Assembly (NCBI GenBank): GCA_016946835.1
Contig: JACVTC010000522.1
Coordinates: 1-20,844 of the forward strand
Origin: Neocallimastix lanati (nom. inval.)
Taxonomy: Eukaryota; Neocallimastigomycota; Neocallimastigomycetes; Neocallimastigales; Neocallimastigaceae
Direction: 5' to 3'
Length of the DNA: 20,844 nt
Part shown: positions 1-15,168 of the stretch, in pieces
Layout: every line of letters begins with the position of its first letter
Numbering within the stretch: the stretch's first letter is position 1
Notes under the pieces: model-generated
What the model saw: only the letters and a program-made list of their open reading frames with translations
Database searches by the model: none
Told to the model about the DNA's origin: nothing
Made by a program: the position numbers and the translations under genes

Positions 1-2
1 AA

Positions 3-755
3 AAAGAAAAAACACCATGCACAGGAGACAACACTATCTCTGAAAATAATAAACCTTTCAATAAAACAATCTACAAGAGTGCTATAGGTTCCTTAATATA
101 TCTATCAAAATGCACAAGGCCAGATATCGCATTCTCCGTGAACAAGGCTGCCAGAAAATCAGAAAAACCCACAATATCAGACTGGAATAAAATAACAAAT
201 ATTTTCAGATATATAAATAGTACTAAAGATTATAAAATTGTATATGATGGACAAGGGGAAATAATAGCATACACTGATGCCGATTTTGGAGGTGATCTAA
301 ATGACAGGAAATCTACGTCTGGTGGAATAATACTTATGGGAAACAGTCCCATATGCTGGATTTCTAAAAAACAAACATGTGTAGCTACGTCTACAGCAGA
401 AGCAGAATACATTAGCACATCCGAAAATATTAAAAAAATTCTATGGATCAGAAATATTTTAAAAGAATTAATAAATTATAATAAAACAATTACCATTTTC
501 ACAGATAATTTAGCAAGTAAAATAACTATTGAAAATGGTGAAATCAATACAAAGTTAAAACACATAGATATTAGATTTCATTTTAATAGAGATAATATAG
601 TAAAAAGGAAAGTAAAATTAGAATACAAAGATACAAAAGAAATGTTAGCTGACGCTCTCACTAAAGATGTTAATGGTACAAAAATGAGTATATTTGCAAA
701 TAAGATTTTTAATATTAAAAAATCTAATTTGAGGGGGAGTGTTAACGTATGTTAA
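3..755 (+). CDS. Ty1/copia Pol C-terminus (RT end plus RNase H), 5' partial
   Basis: This is the last ~250 codons of a Ty1/copia Pol polyprotein. The frame is open from base 3, so the element begins outside the window and no start codon applies. The first part carries the copia-typical end of reverse transcriptase (GSLIYLSKCTRPDIAFSV). RNase H follows, with acidic residues in TDADFGG, in STAEAEYIS and in TDN, then KHIDIRFHF and DALTK. RNase H removes the RNA strand during cDNA synthesis. No frameshift or internal stop is seen in this part. The stop falls 16 bases inside the predicted LTR, so the last few residues overlap the polypurine tract and LTR start. Base composition is clearly richer in G+C than the flanks. 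Whether the element is intact upstream cannot be seen. Confidence 0.95.
   Translation, partial: KEKTPCTGDNTISENNKPFNKTIYKSAIGSLIYLSKCTRPDIAFSVNKAARKSEKPTISDWNKITNIFRYINSTKDYKIVYDGQGEIIAYTDADFGGDLNDRKSTSGGIILMGNSPICWISKKQTCVATSTAEAEYISTSENIKKILWIRNILKELINYNKTITIFTDNLASKITIENGEINTKLKHIDIRFHFNRDNIVKRKVKLEYKDTKEMLADALTKDVNGTKMSIFANKIFNIKKSNLRGSVNVC
728..739 (+). other. Polypurine tract of the copia element
   Basis: A purine-rich run (TTGAGGGGGAG) sits directly before TGTTAACG. A polypurine tract next to the 3' LTR primes plus-strand DNA synthesis in LTR retrotransposons, and G-rich tracts of this form are usual in copia elements. The position just after the RNase H region supports the call. Confidence 0.8.
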
Positions 756-980
756 TTTTATTAATATAAAGTTATAGTCTAGCTTAAGTTTAATAAAATA
801 TTAAATTAAATTATATTAAATATATTGTAATTACAAATTAAAATATAAATTAGTATGTATCTAGAACAAGCCACAATTAAATATAAAAACATGTAATTTT
901 ATCTGTACTTTAAATCTTTGTTAACCATTTATATAACACTTGCGTTATATATCTAATTATTAATAAATAAATATTAAACA
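740..980 (+). mobile_element. Probable 3' LTR of the copia element
   Basis: The segment starts TGTTAAC right after the polypurine tract and can be closed at TTAAACA, giving TG...CA ends with short inverted similarity (TGTTAA/TTAAACA). Its 241 bp would be a short but acceptable copia LTR. The left border is well supported. The right border is a choice, because the 5' LTR is outside the window and no target duplication can be compared. A (TTA)n tract starts a few bases later. Confidence 0.65.
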
Positions 981-986
981 ATAATA

Positions 987-1121
<135 letters not shown>

Positions 1122-1565
1122 ATTATTATTAATTATTATTATTAATTATTATTATTAATTATTATTATTAATTATTATTTATTATTATTATTATTTTATA
1201 TTTATTATTTTAATATTTGATATATTATTAATCTTTTTTTATATCCTTCAATTCTTTTTTTTTTTTTTTATCTTATTTAAATATACAAAATAAAAATAAT
1301 ACAAATAAAAAATAAAAAAAAAAAAAAAAAGTGATATATATATAGAAATATATATATTAAAAGTAAAATAGAATAAAAAATAAAAGATATTAAAAAAACT
1401 GTAAAAAAAATAATAATAATAAAAATAGAATAATTTTAAAAAGATAAAATAATAATAAAACTTAAATATTTGTATTAAATTTATATAAATAATAGAATAA
1501 TTATTTCAAAATTTAATAATTCAAATTTTTATAAATAAGTTACTGTAAAAACAAAAAAAAAGAAA

Positions 1566-1577
1566 ATAATAATAATA

Positions 1578-1608
<31 letters not shown>

Positions 1609-1629
1609 GTAGTAGTAGTAGTAGTAGTA
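1566..1629. repeat. Compound (AAT)n-(AGT)n microsatellite
   Basis: A mostly AAT array changes at about 1608 into seven copies of AGT and then stops in an A run. The AGT part looks like a point change that was then expanded. Confidence 0.9.
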
Positions 1630-1793
1630 AAAAAGCACACAAAAAAAATAAATGAATGAAAAATAAAAATAATAATATAAAATAAACAGTAAAAAAAATA
1701 AAAATAGAAAAGAGGACTCTTAAACTTCATAAATACTATTAATATATATTATAATATTATCATCTTTTTTTCATTTTGGGAGGGAAGATACTT

Positions 1794-1800
<7 letters not shown>

Positions 1801-1838
<38 letters not shown>
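1801..1838. repeat. A38 homopolymer preceded by T9
   Basis: A run of 38 A follows nine T directly. It is one of more than ten homopolymers over 25 nt in the window. Confidence 0.95.
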
Positions 1839-1840
<2 letters not shown>

Positions 1841-2821
1841 TTTTGTCAAATTTTATAAATCTTTAACAAATAAATACTGAATCTAGTTTTTCATTTAACG
1901 AACAAAAGCAAATACTAATAAAGAAATAAATAATTCTCTTTTAAAAATTATATTTTTTTATTAACTGTTAGTTTTTCTTTTTTTTTTCTTTTTTTTTCTT
2001 TTTTTTTTTTTTTGTGAACAATGAAATAATTTTAATCCAACTTATTTTTTATTATCTTAATATGAAAGTAATATGTTGAATAAAAAAGTTTTATTTTTGA
2101 AATAATTTATGATAAGTAATAAATATTAATATATTATATAAATTTATATGAATTATGAATTTTATATACATATAATTATTAAATGTTGAATATATCATCA
2201 ATTTTTCCATTTTCATTTTTAAATAATTTCAAATTTAAGTTTCAAAAAGATATAAATATTTTTAAAAAAAAAAAAATAAAAATAAAAAATAAAATAAAAT
2301 AAACTTATATCAATATTCATTAATTTTAATTACAAAGGATCGAATAATAATTATCATAATAGATGTGTTTAAAAAATATTGAGATATATATTAATAAAAT
2401 AAAATAATATATATAATAAATAAAAATGTAAAACAAAATTAAAAAAAAAAAGTAATCATTATTAATAAATATATTATTTTAATATTTTATTATATATTGT
2501 TTTATATATAAATATTTAGATTTCTATTTTTTTAAAAAGAAAAAAAAAAAAAATTGGCAGCAATATATATTTAGAATTTTAACTATAACACTTATAATAC
2601 TACAGCTTATTTATTTAAATTATATCTTTCAGTAACATACCTATTGTTTTATATTTTTATTTTTATTTTCTTTTTTTTTTTTTTTTTTTGTTGTTTGTTA
2701 TTAAGATACGAACTCAGATTACATACCAAATATATATATATATATAAATAAAAATAAAGATAAATTGAAAATCCATATTCTTTTTATTTCATAATAAAGT
2801 AATACAATTATTTGATACAAC

Positions 2822-3606
2822 ATGAATATTTCAAATTTTTTCGTACCAAAATCAAGAAAAGTTATTTTTAAAGCAATATTCACAATACATGATCTCGTTA
2901 ATATACCACATATTACAGGACAATATTATACCAAATGGAAGTTAAAATCAGGTGGCTCTTCTCATGGAAAAACTGAAAAGTAAGCTATCAATATTTTTAT
3001 ATAGACTAAAGCAAAACAAAACAAAAACCAAAGCAAAAAAAAAAGAAAATACATTGACATAAAAATAAAAATAAAATAAAATAGAAATAAAAACATTTAG
3101 GAAATTTTTTAAATAAAATAACATAATTCTATTAATAATAATTTATTGAAATTCCATATTTATTTAAATTTTTATTTGTAACTATATATATTTAAATTAA
3201 AATAATTGTTAATACTTTTTTCAATCAACATAATTATTTGATAAAAAAAATAATAATAATAAAAGGATACCAATTAATGAACATGCAGTGTCATGGGAAA
3301 AACAATTTGTTATAGATAACATAACAATGATAATAGGAAAGGATGGAGAACTCATGCCTTGTATATTGTCTTTTTTAATTCGTAAACAAGTAATTATTAT
3401 ATAAAATTAACTGATAATTATAGTAAATAATAGTAATAATAATAATAGAAATAATAATAGAAATAATAATAGTAAATAATAGAAATAGCAAAAATAATGA
3501 CAAGAATAATTATGATTATAACGATAAAAATGATAATAATAGAAATAGAAATAGTAATAAATAATAGTAATAATGATAATAATAATAAAAAATTAATAAT
3601 AATAAT

Positions 3607-3637
<31 letters not shown>

Positions 3638-4611
3638 TATTTATCTGGATATTTATATGAATCATTATATAATTATATGTATAGTTATGAAATTTATAAA
3701 TATATATTATATTGATTAATTAAAATATTAATTATTTTTATTTTTATTTTTATTTTTATTTTTATTTTTGTTCTTATTTAATTCATAATTTTTATAATAA
3801 AAAACAAAATGCAACAGGAAACCAGTATCGGTAAACAACAAGAAAGTATTGGAACTGTAGATATAAATTTGGCTGAATTTGCTGGTTCAAGAATAAATAC
3901 AAGAAGATACCTTCTTCAGGATTCAAAAATTAATTCAACAATAAAAGTTAGTATTTATAATATAATATATTATATTATATTATTATGATTATTATTATAT
4001 TAAAATTTTAAATATTATATAGATATCTCTTGAATTAATATATATTAAAGGAGAGCATGTATTCAAAGCGTAAATATTATTTTAAATACTATTTATAATT
4101 ATGGTATTAATATTAATAATAAAATTGATATTAATTTAAAAAAAATTTTCTTTTTTTTTTTTTAATGTAAACACAATTCTATTACTTAAAAAAGTCCTTC
4201 ATCTAAAAGTGAGGATGAAATTACAAATATATTCCAACCACAAGAATTAACCAATAATATTGCCACCCCCAAGACAAAATCAATCCAATATTAATGTAAT
4301 GATTGTTTAAATTTATATATATTTATTTTTTAATATAAATTTTTATAAATTAATCTCTGAAATAATAAAAATAATTAAAATTTATTATTCTATAATTTTT
4401 ATTTTATTTATATAATAAAAAATATTATAAAATTAATAAAATAACAAATATAATTATTATAACAATTTAAATCAAATCGTAAATGTTATATAATAATAAT
4501 TTATAGTATCAATTTATGTCATTAAATCATAATATTATATCTAAAGAAGGAGAATCTGCAACAAAGGTTATAGATGAATTATTTGCTTCTAATACTATGA
4601 TAAATGAATAA
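2822..4611 (+). CDS. NT-C2 domain protein (EEIG1/EHBP1-type), six exons, possible frameshift
   Basis: Proposed exons are 2822-2979, 3266-3389, 3818-3946, 4023-4069, 4195-4295 and 4507-4611, all with GT-AG introns. The first four junctions keep frame exactly. Exons 1-4 (residues 1-153) form an N-terminal C2 domain: a VIFKAIFTIHDLVNIP strand, a TKWKL segment, GTVDINLAEFAG at about 106-117 and RRYLLQDSKINSTIKISLEL at about 123-142. NT-C2 domains are known from EEIG1/FAM102 and EHBP1 families and are thought to act at membranes with small GTPases; the role here is inferred. Exon 6 reads through ESATKVIDELF to a TAA and looks coding. As written, exon 5 stops at 4292-4294, one base before its donor; one base fewer in the C5 run at 4266-4270 would give an open frame of 220 aa. 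As written the product is 185 aa. Confidence 0.85.
4292..4294 (+). other. Premature stop in NT-C2 exon 5
   Basis: This in-frame TAA lies one base before a plausible donor (GTAATG at 4296). Exon 6 is coding-like only in a frame that needs a phase-0 join. Both problems vanish if the C5 run at 4266-4270 is one base too long. The cause could be a sequencing error in a homopolymer, a true frameshift, or an alternative short isoform. Confidence 0.6.
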
Positions 4612-4628
4612 TAATCTAATCAAAATAC

Positions 4629-4664
<36 letters not shown>

Positions 4665-5145
4665 AATAAAAATTTATAGAAATTATAAAAATAGTAATAA
4701 TAGTAATAAAATAAGAAAAATTAATTAAAAAATTTTATTTAAAATGATTTCATTATTAGCTTTTTTTTACTATGAACTTATATATTTTATATATATAATA
4801 ATCTATCATTAATATAAAACGTGTTAAAAAAAAATAATAATAATAATATATATATTAAAAATAATCATTTTGTTTTGAAATCAAATATATATGAAAAAGA
4901 AGAAAAAATCGTTAATTTAAATAGATATCTTTCAATAATTATATTCTTTTAAAACTTCTTTATAGAAATATATATATATCTTTTTTTCAATTACATAGAA
5001 TATTACAGAAAAAAAACAAAAAAAAAAAAAAAAAAACTTTATAAGAATATGCTTATAATTTTTTTTTTGTTTTTTTGTTTTTTTTGTTTTTTTAGTTTTA
5101 AAAGTGATTTTTTTTACATCTTCATTAAACTCTATTATTAAAAGC

Positions 5146-5177
<32 letters not shown>

Positions 5178-5807
5178 TTATTATAAAAAAAAAAAAATAA
5201 TTAATGATAAATAAATAATGTAAAAAAATAATTTATTATAATTTATATATTTATATTCCTTTTTTTTTTTTCTCAAAGAAATAATTAGTATAGTACAATA
5301 TAATAAAAAAAAAATAATAAAAATAAAAATATAAAGTTATAAACTTACTGTATATTATATAATAAGTAATAATTATAAATAAAATAAAATAAAATATATT
5401 ATATATATATCATATAAATCATTAATCATTGTTCCATAAATATATTTATTTTAGAGGTGAATGATCCATTTATCTTAAAAAAAAAAAAAAAAAAATGAAA
5501 ATATTATAAATTAATATTTGAATAAATTTTTGTAAAATTTTGTATTTAAAAAAATAAAATTAAAATTACAAAATAAAAATATCATCCCTCCACCTACTTT
5601 TTATATTTGTTTTTTTTTTTTTGTTTTTTGTTTTGTTTTGTTTTTTAATGAAATAAATTATTTATAAAATGAATTTTTTCTTTTTATTTATTTATTAATT
5701 AAATATAAAAAACTTATATTTAATATAAAAAATGGTTAAGTATTTTTTTAAATATATATACATATATAAAATATATATAAAATATTAACTAGAAAATAAT
5801 GAAAAAT

Positions 5808-5810
<3 letters not shown>
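4612..5810. other. Gene-free AT-rich spacer
   Basis: Nothing coding is visible. The stretch holds an A31 run (4632-4662), other A runs near 5018-5036 and 5151-5177, T-rich tracts, and ATAT blocks. Frames in it encode only Lys/Phe/Ile/Tyr repeats. It ends at the left target-site copy of the LINE. Confidence 0.8.
5798..5810. repeat. Target-site duplication, copy next to LINE poly(A)
   Basis: AATGAAAAATAAA directly abuts the poly(A) end of the LINE (T31 on the plus strand). The partner at 7141-7154 is AATGAGAAAATAAA, identical apart from one extra G. Flush position at both ends supports a target-primed insertion, with caution because the DNA is AT-rich. Confidence 0.7.
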
Positions 5811-5844
<34 letters not shown>

Positions 5845-5996
5845 CAGGGAAGAGAATACATTTCCAAAACTTTATTAAATTTTATTTTAAAAAATACATG
5901 TATGTGAAAAGAAGTACATTTGAAATTAAAAATAAAAAATTTAAAAAATAAAAAAATAAAAAAACTCGAAAATACTATGTATTTCGGCAAGTTGTA

Positions 5997-6674
5997 TTAT
6001 GCGGGAATTTTTCCCTTCCTAACAAATAAAAAAGAAATAAAACCTAGAAGTAACATCTTTAAAATAGATAGTGTGGTGTCCACTAAACTCTCCCCGGATT
6101 CATCATTTATTGAACTACTAGGGCAAGATTCGTCCTTCGTAGAAATAGATGACGATCCTGTATTATCATTATGCCTTATCAGTACGACGTCGACGCTTTT
6201 GGATAAGTTTGGTATTTTGCAATACCTATCAAATAATATCTCAAACGAACTACTTATGATAGGTATTGCACTTGTTAAGAATTCCGCCAAGCCCACAATT
6301 TTTGGAACAGGTGACTCAGATGAACCTTTGAAAAGTAGTTCATTCAATTGTCTCTGTTCCCCACTATCGAAATGTAGCTCATTTAAAACTAAAGTCCCAC
6401 CAAGAAGGAACAAGTATATATAATGATTGATATAATCTTCAAAATTAGAAATAGAGTCATAGGAAGAAAGAGGATTAAACGCTTTAATCTTCCTAAGGAA
6501 TAAAACATAGAGATCATCGATGAAATTTAAAGAATTCCATCTAAAAGATGCAAGAGCATCGCATTTAAAAATCCAATGTTCAAAAGATTGTTTATCTTCG
6601 CCACAACAGGGGCAAGACTTGGGATAATCTTCTGAATCTAATATAGTCATTGTCTTCTGAACTTGTTTTACCAT
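5997..6674 (-). pseudogene. LINE C-terminal part with CCHC zinc motif
   Basis: This frame carries CPCCGEDKQSFEHWIFKC, the C-x2-C-x8-H-x4-C pattern of the zf-RVT domain found at the C-terminus of many LINE polymerases, where it is thought to bind nucleic acid. About 170 residues rich in Ser, Leu and Asp follow, ending in a hydrophobic stretch and TAA at 5997-5999. The frame overlaps the reverse transcriptase frame by ~80 bases. The segment that usually lies between thumb and zinc motif is short or absent, so a deletion there is likely. The upstream Met at 6674 is not a true start. Confidence 0.85.
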
Positions 6675-7140
6675 TTTTAGAGAATGAGCCGATACACCAA
6701 AATAGACCAGTATTAATTAATGTTTGAATTCTGGCCGTTCTAGATTTGTTTGAACCAAGTAAAGGAGAATAATAAATTACTTTACTAATAACAAAGGATT
6801 GAAGAACTTTTTTCTTGTATGCAATAGGGATAAGTTTATTTGAGAAGAAATGTGTAAATGAAAGAAGGGATTTTCTAACTTTAAAATGCATGTGAGATAT
6901 AATGTGTTCTAGTAAGAGATCATCAGAAAAAGGAATACCAAGATAAATATAACTAGAAACTTTAGGAATAGCATTCATTCCTAAATAGAAGGTTGGGTCA
7001 CTATAGTTTGGAGGAGATTGGAAGTTCATTGGTTTTATAACCATAGTTGCACATTTTTCAATACCAAAAGTCATTTCATTTAAATTAGCCCATCTATGTA
7101 CCTTTTTTAGTAATTTTTCTAAATTTTTTGCACTTGGAGC
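6592..7140 (-). pseudogene. LINE reverse transcriptase fragment (palm end and thumb)
   Basis: Translation from 7140 gives APSAKNLEKLL, then W-NLN-MTFGIEKCATMV, then SYIYLGIPF and a thumb-like stretch ending in RIQTLINTGLFWCIGSFSKN. These match the order of blocks after the catalytic centre of LINE reverse transcriptases (FG-x-KC-x-MV, YLG). The Met at 7074 is internal and not a real start. The last ~25 residues of the frame, after SKNGK, do not look like the family and are out of frame with the downstream zinc-motif part. This suggests a frameshift or an internal deletion near 6660. Confidence 0.85.
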
Positions 7141-7154
7141 AATGAGAAAATAAA
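7141..7154. repeat. Target-site duplication, copy next to truncated LINE 5' end
   Basis: AATGAGAAAATAAA directly follows the last LINE base and pairs with 5798-5810 apart from one extra G. Confidence 0.7.
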
Positions 7155-7707
7155 AAATAAAAGCAATAAGATTATTACATAAAATGATGGAGTTTCAACT
7201 AAATTCTTCCTTAAATAAAAGGAATTATTATAATTAATATTTTAATGAAGTGTTAAAATTTGTTGTGTGAATATAAATTTATTACTATTTGTATTTAAAA
7301 GAACTTGAAATGAAGAGAACTAATTAGTGTTTCAAATTCTTCTTTTTCTTGCTTGATAAATTTTATACCATTAATTATAATGTTTTTTTTTTTTTTTTTT
7401 TTTTTTTCATTTAATTAAATTTTTTAAAATAATAATCAAACAACGCTTAATTATGATGTTTTCAAATAAAAAAAAAAAAAAGGTCAAATTTTTAGCATTA
7501 TATAACACACTATTAATATTAGTTTAATCAATATTTCTATTATTTTTTATTCTATTATTTTTTATTATTATTATTACTTTATTATTTTCATCATAATTAT
7601 AATTATTACTTAAAACTATTATAATTATTTATAATTATTACTTAAAATTATTATATTTATTTATAATTATTACTTATTATTATATTTATTTATTTATTTA
7701 TTTATTT

Positions 7708-7795
<88 letters not shown>

Positions 7796-8072
7796 TTAAA
7801 ATTATAAAATTATAAGAACATTAAAACAAAAACAAAAATTATATATAAAAAAAATTATATATATATTTATTAAATCATTGAAATACGATTTTTTTTAGCG
7901 TATGGATTATTAAAAGAATAAGATAAAAAATAAAACAAAATAAAAAAACAAAAAAAAATAAAAATAAAAAAAAAATGTATAATTAATAGTTAATTATATT
8001 ATTTTAATAAATAATTGTCCAAAATAATTTTTTTTTAGTTAACTTCATTATTATTGTTATTATTATTATTAT
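7155..8072. other. AT-rich spacer between LINE and C48 gene
   Basis: No gene can be supported. It contains a T26 run near 7382-7407, the TTTA microsatellite at 7670-7797, and the short 3' region of the C48 gene. One minus-strand stretch near 7290-7390 reads as a short peptide (KQEKEEFETLISSLHF) before a stop. It might be a relic exon, but it has no partner. Confidence 0.7.
7670..7797. repeat. (TTTA)n tetranucleotide microsatellite
   Basis: About 30 copies of TTTA with one early interruption (TTATTATT near 7706-7712). Confidence 0.95.
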
Positions 8073-12739
<4,667 letters not shown>

Positions 12740-12744
12740 GTTTG

Positions 12745-12765
12745 TTACTTTCCAATACTATCCAT
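12745..12765 (-). other. Six-codon upstream ORF before the C48 gene
   Basis: ATG-GAT-AGT-ATT-GGA-AAG-TAA lies 5 bases before the chosen ATG at 12739 and directly after a T50 tract on the coding strand. If both are on the mRNA it would be a short uORF that could reduce translation of the main frame. The transcription start is unknown, so it may also be untranscribed. Confidence 0.4.

Positions 12766-12766
<1 letters not shown>

Positions 12767-12816
<50 letters not shown>
12767..12816. repeat. A50 homopolymer upstream of the C48 gene
   Basis: T50 on the coding strand, ending 27 nt upstream of the proposed ATG, so it lies in the promoter or 5' UTR. Confidence 0.95.
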
Positions 12817-12819
<3 letters not shown>

Positions 12820-12943
12820 TATGTTCTACCTATAAATAATTATATATATATATGAAACAAAGTTAGAAGAAGAAAAAAAAAAAAGCATATATATGAAACA
12901 AAATTAAAAATAAAATAAAATTAGAATGAAAAAAAAATAATAA

Positions 12944-12980
12944 AATATAATATAATATAATATAATATAATATAATATAA
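12944..12980. repeat. (AATAT)n pentanucleotide microsatellite
   Basis: About seven copies of the unit TATAA, read here as AATATAATATAAT. Confidence 0.9.
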
Positions 12981-13011
12981 TTAAATAATAATAATAATAA
13001 TAATAAAAAGC

Positions 13012-13016
<5 letters not shown>

Positions 13017-13056
<40 letters not shown>
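13017..13056. repeat. A40 homopolymer
   Basis: An uninterrupted run of 40 A following GCAAATT. GCAAATT also precedes the shorter A run near 5151, which hints that the A run and its left flank may be copies of one sequence. Confidence 0.9.
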
Positions 13057-13058
<2 letters not shown>

Positions 13059-14395
13059 TTATTAGTATTTTCTCATATTTTAAATCTTAATTATGATTTA
13101 TTTCATTAATTATTATTTTTCATTTATTAATTTTTTTTTTTTTCACTTTATTATATTATTATTTTAATTTCATTAAGGTTCAATATTTAATAAAATTTTT
13201 CTAACATATTTTCATAATTAATGGTTATCTTTAATTACATTTTTATAATTATAATTATATTAATAATCATAAAAATTACAATTGATAATATTTCATTTAT
13301 TAACAAGATGATTAAAATTATTACTATTTTATATCTTTTTTTTTTTTCTTTTTTAATATTATCCATTATATAATTTTTATACAAAACTATTTAATTTTAC
13401 TTTTTTTTAAAAATATTGTGTATATAAATATTAGACATTATCACATATTTAATCATTATAAGCATATATAACTATTAAATATATAAATTTTTTTTATTTT
13501 TTTTAATTTTTTATAACCTTAACAAAATATAAAAAACTGGATTTTAAAATATATTAATTATATTATATATGTTAGTAATATGAATAGCACTAAAATTATT
13601 TAGTGATAATTAAAATTATTACTTTAATATTATTATTATTATTGATTATTACGATTTATTGTTATTTTATTAATAATTATTATTATGATTTATTGTTATC
13701 ATGACTATTAAAAAAAATTTTAAAATCAAAGTCTCATTTTTCTATTATATCCTATTTTAAAGCAATAAATTTATATTTTAATTTATTTATATTCAAATTT
13801 TTTTTACACAATATTGAATATAATAATTTTTATTTTTGATTCTATAAAAAATAACCTTTGTTTTAAATACTACTCTTCATAAATAATTAAACTTCATGTA
13901 TCATTGTTTTTTAATATTTTTTTTTAAAATATTTTTATTATTTTCTCATACTTGTTACTTTGTAAAAAAACTTTTTTTTGGCTTTCAATTATTATATTCA
14001 AAAGAATCTTAAACTTTTTTTAGTTTTCAATATTTTTTTTTTTTTTTATTTTTTATTTATATAATTATAAAAAATTTTTACTGCATTTTTTTAATATTAA
14101 ATTAACTTTTTATTCTTTCTTTATTCATTAAAAATCAAAAACTTTAATAAACCAAACCTTTATTTTTTAATTATTTAATTTATAATTTCACAAATCAATT
14201 TTTTAAAAAAAAAATATATATATATATATATGCCTTTTTAAAAAAAAAAAAAAAAATTATAATAATAAAATAATAAACTAATAGTATTAAAATTAAGGTA
14301 AATATTCATTAATAAATCTTTTTCATATATTAATTACCAAAACAAAAGATTATATTTAATATAAAAATTTTTTAAACATCACGGTTATATATAAA

Positions 14396-14438
<43 letters not shown>

Positions 14439-14537
14439 GCCAAAAATTTTCTCCCAATTTATAATAACTTGTTTTATGTAAATACTGTAATACATAAAAA
14501 TATGATATATTTTAACATATTTATTTATTAATAATTA

Positions 14538-14997
14538 TTATTATTTATTATTTATTATTTATTATTTATTATTTATTATTTATTATTTATTATTTATTAT
14601 TTATTATTTATTATTTATTATTTATTATTTATTATTTATTATTTATTATTTATTATTTATTATTTATTATTTATTATTTATTATTTATTATTTATTATTT
14701 ATTATTTATTATTTATTATTTATTATTTATTATTTATTATTTATTATTTATTATTTATTATTTATTATTTATTATTTATTATTTATTATTTATTATTTAT
14801 TATTTATTATTTATTATTTATTATTTATTATTTATTATTTATTATTTATTATTTATTATTTATTATTTATTATTTATTATTTATTATTTATTATTTATTA
14901 TTTATTATTTATTATTTATTATTTATTATTTATTATTTATTATTTATTATTTATTATTTATTATTTATTATTTATTATTTATTATTTATTATTTATT
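14538..14997. repeat. ATTATTT heptanucleotide tandem array (~65 copies)
   Basis: About 460 bp of what appears to be a perfect seven-base unit ATTATTT, with no visible interruption. It is the longest simple repeat in the window. The flanks resemble each other: CTCCCAATTT lies ~80 bases to the left (14451) and CTCCCAATTC directly to the right (14998). This is far longer than the neighbouring trinucleotide tracts. There are no G-rich units, so it does not look telomeric. Confidence 0.95.
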
Positions 14998-15168
14998 CTC
15001 CCAATTCATCTAAAAATATGACAAAAAGCCTCTCTATACTTTTATGTCATTATTTCTTTTAATACCAATTATTAAGCTATATAGCTTTATATTATATGTA
15101 GCATACATCTATATTATCCATATTATTACAATAATTTTAAGAAAATAATTAATATTATATAGAAAAAA

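Larger units (their letters stand above)
5811..7140 (-). mobile_element. 5'-truncated non-LTR retrotransposon (LINE)
   Basis: A 1,330-bp insertion reads on the minus strand from a truncated reverse transcriptase, through a CCHC zinc motif and a C-terminal tail, to a short 3' UTR (5842-5996) and an A31 tail (5811-5841 as T). It is flanked by near-identical 13/14-bp repeats. The first recognisable residues are those that normally follow the YADD catalytic box, so the active site, fingers and endonuclease are missing. Its G+C is visibly higher than that of the surrounding DNA. 5' truncation and a poly(A) end are typical of LINE insertion by target-primed reverse transcription. The copy cannot be autonomous. 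Confidence 0.92.

Noticed and set aside
230-418. 62-codon minus-strand frame
   Set aside because: It is the complement of the copia RNase H region, whose plus-strand motifs are unmistakable.
1521-1730. 69-codon minus-strand frame
   Set aside because: Translation of simple repeats (Ile, Tyr, Thr and Phe runs).
3497-3715. 72-codon plus-strand frame
   Set aside because: It lies within intron 2 of the NT-C2 gene and consists of Ile/Asn repeats from an ATA microsatellite.
4932-5147. 71-codon minus-strand frame
   Set aside because: Phe/Lys runs from homopolymers in spacer DNA.
5748-5990. 80-codon minus-strand frame
   Set aside because: It crosses the LINE poly(A) tail (Lys run) and 3' UTR; no coding signal.
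5920-6423. 167-codon plus-strand reading frame
   Set aside because: It lies antisense to the LINE C-terminal part, which carries the zinc motif; the plus frame begins in a Lys-rich AT tail and shows no domain.
7290-7390. Minus-strand peptide KQEKEEFETLISSLHF before a stop
   Set aside because: It looks coding-like but is short, lacks a clear start or partner exons, and sits in spacer DNA; kept only as a note.
14538-14997. Heptanucleotide array considered as telomeric repeat
   Set aside because: The unit has no G-rich strand and the array is internal, between ordinary AT-rich DNA on both sides.
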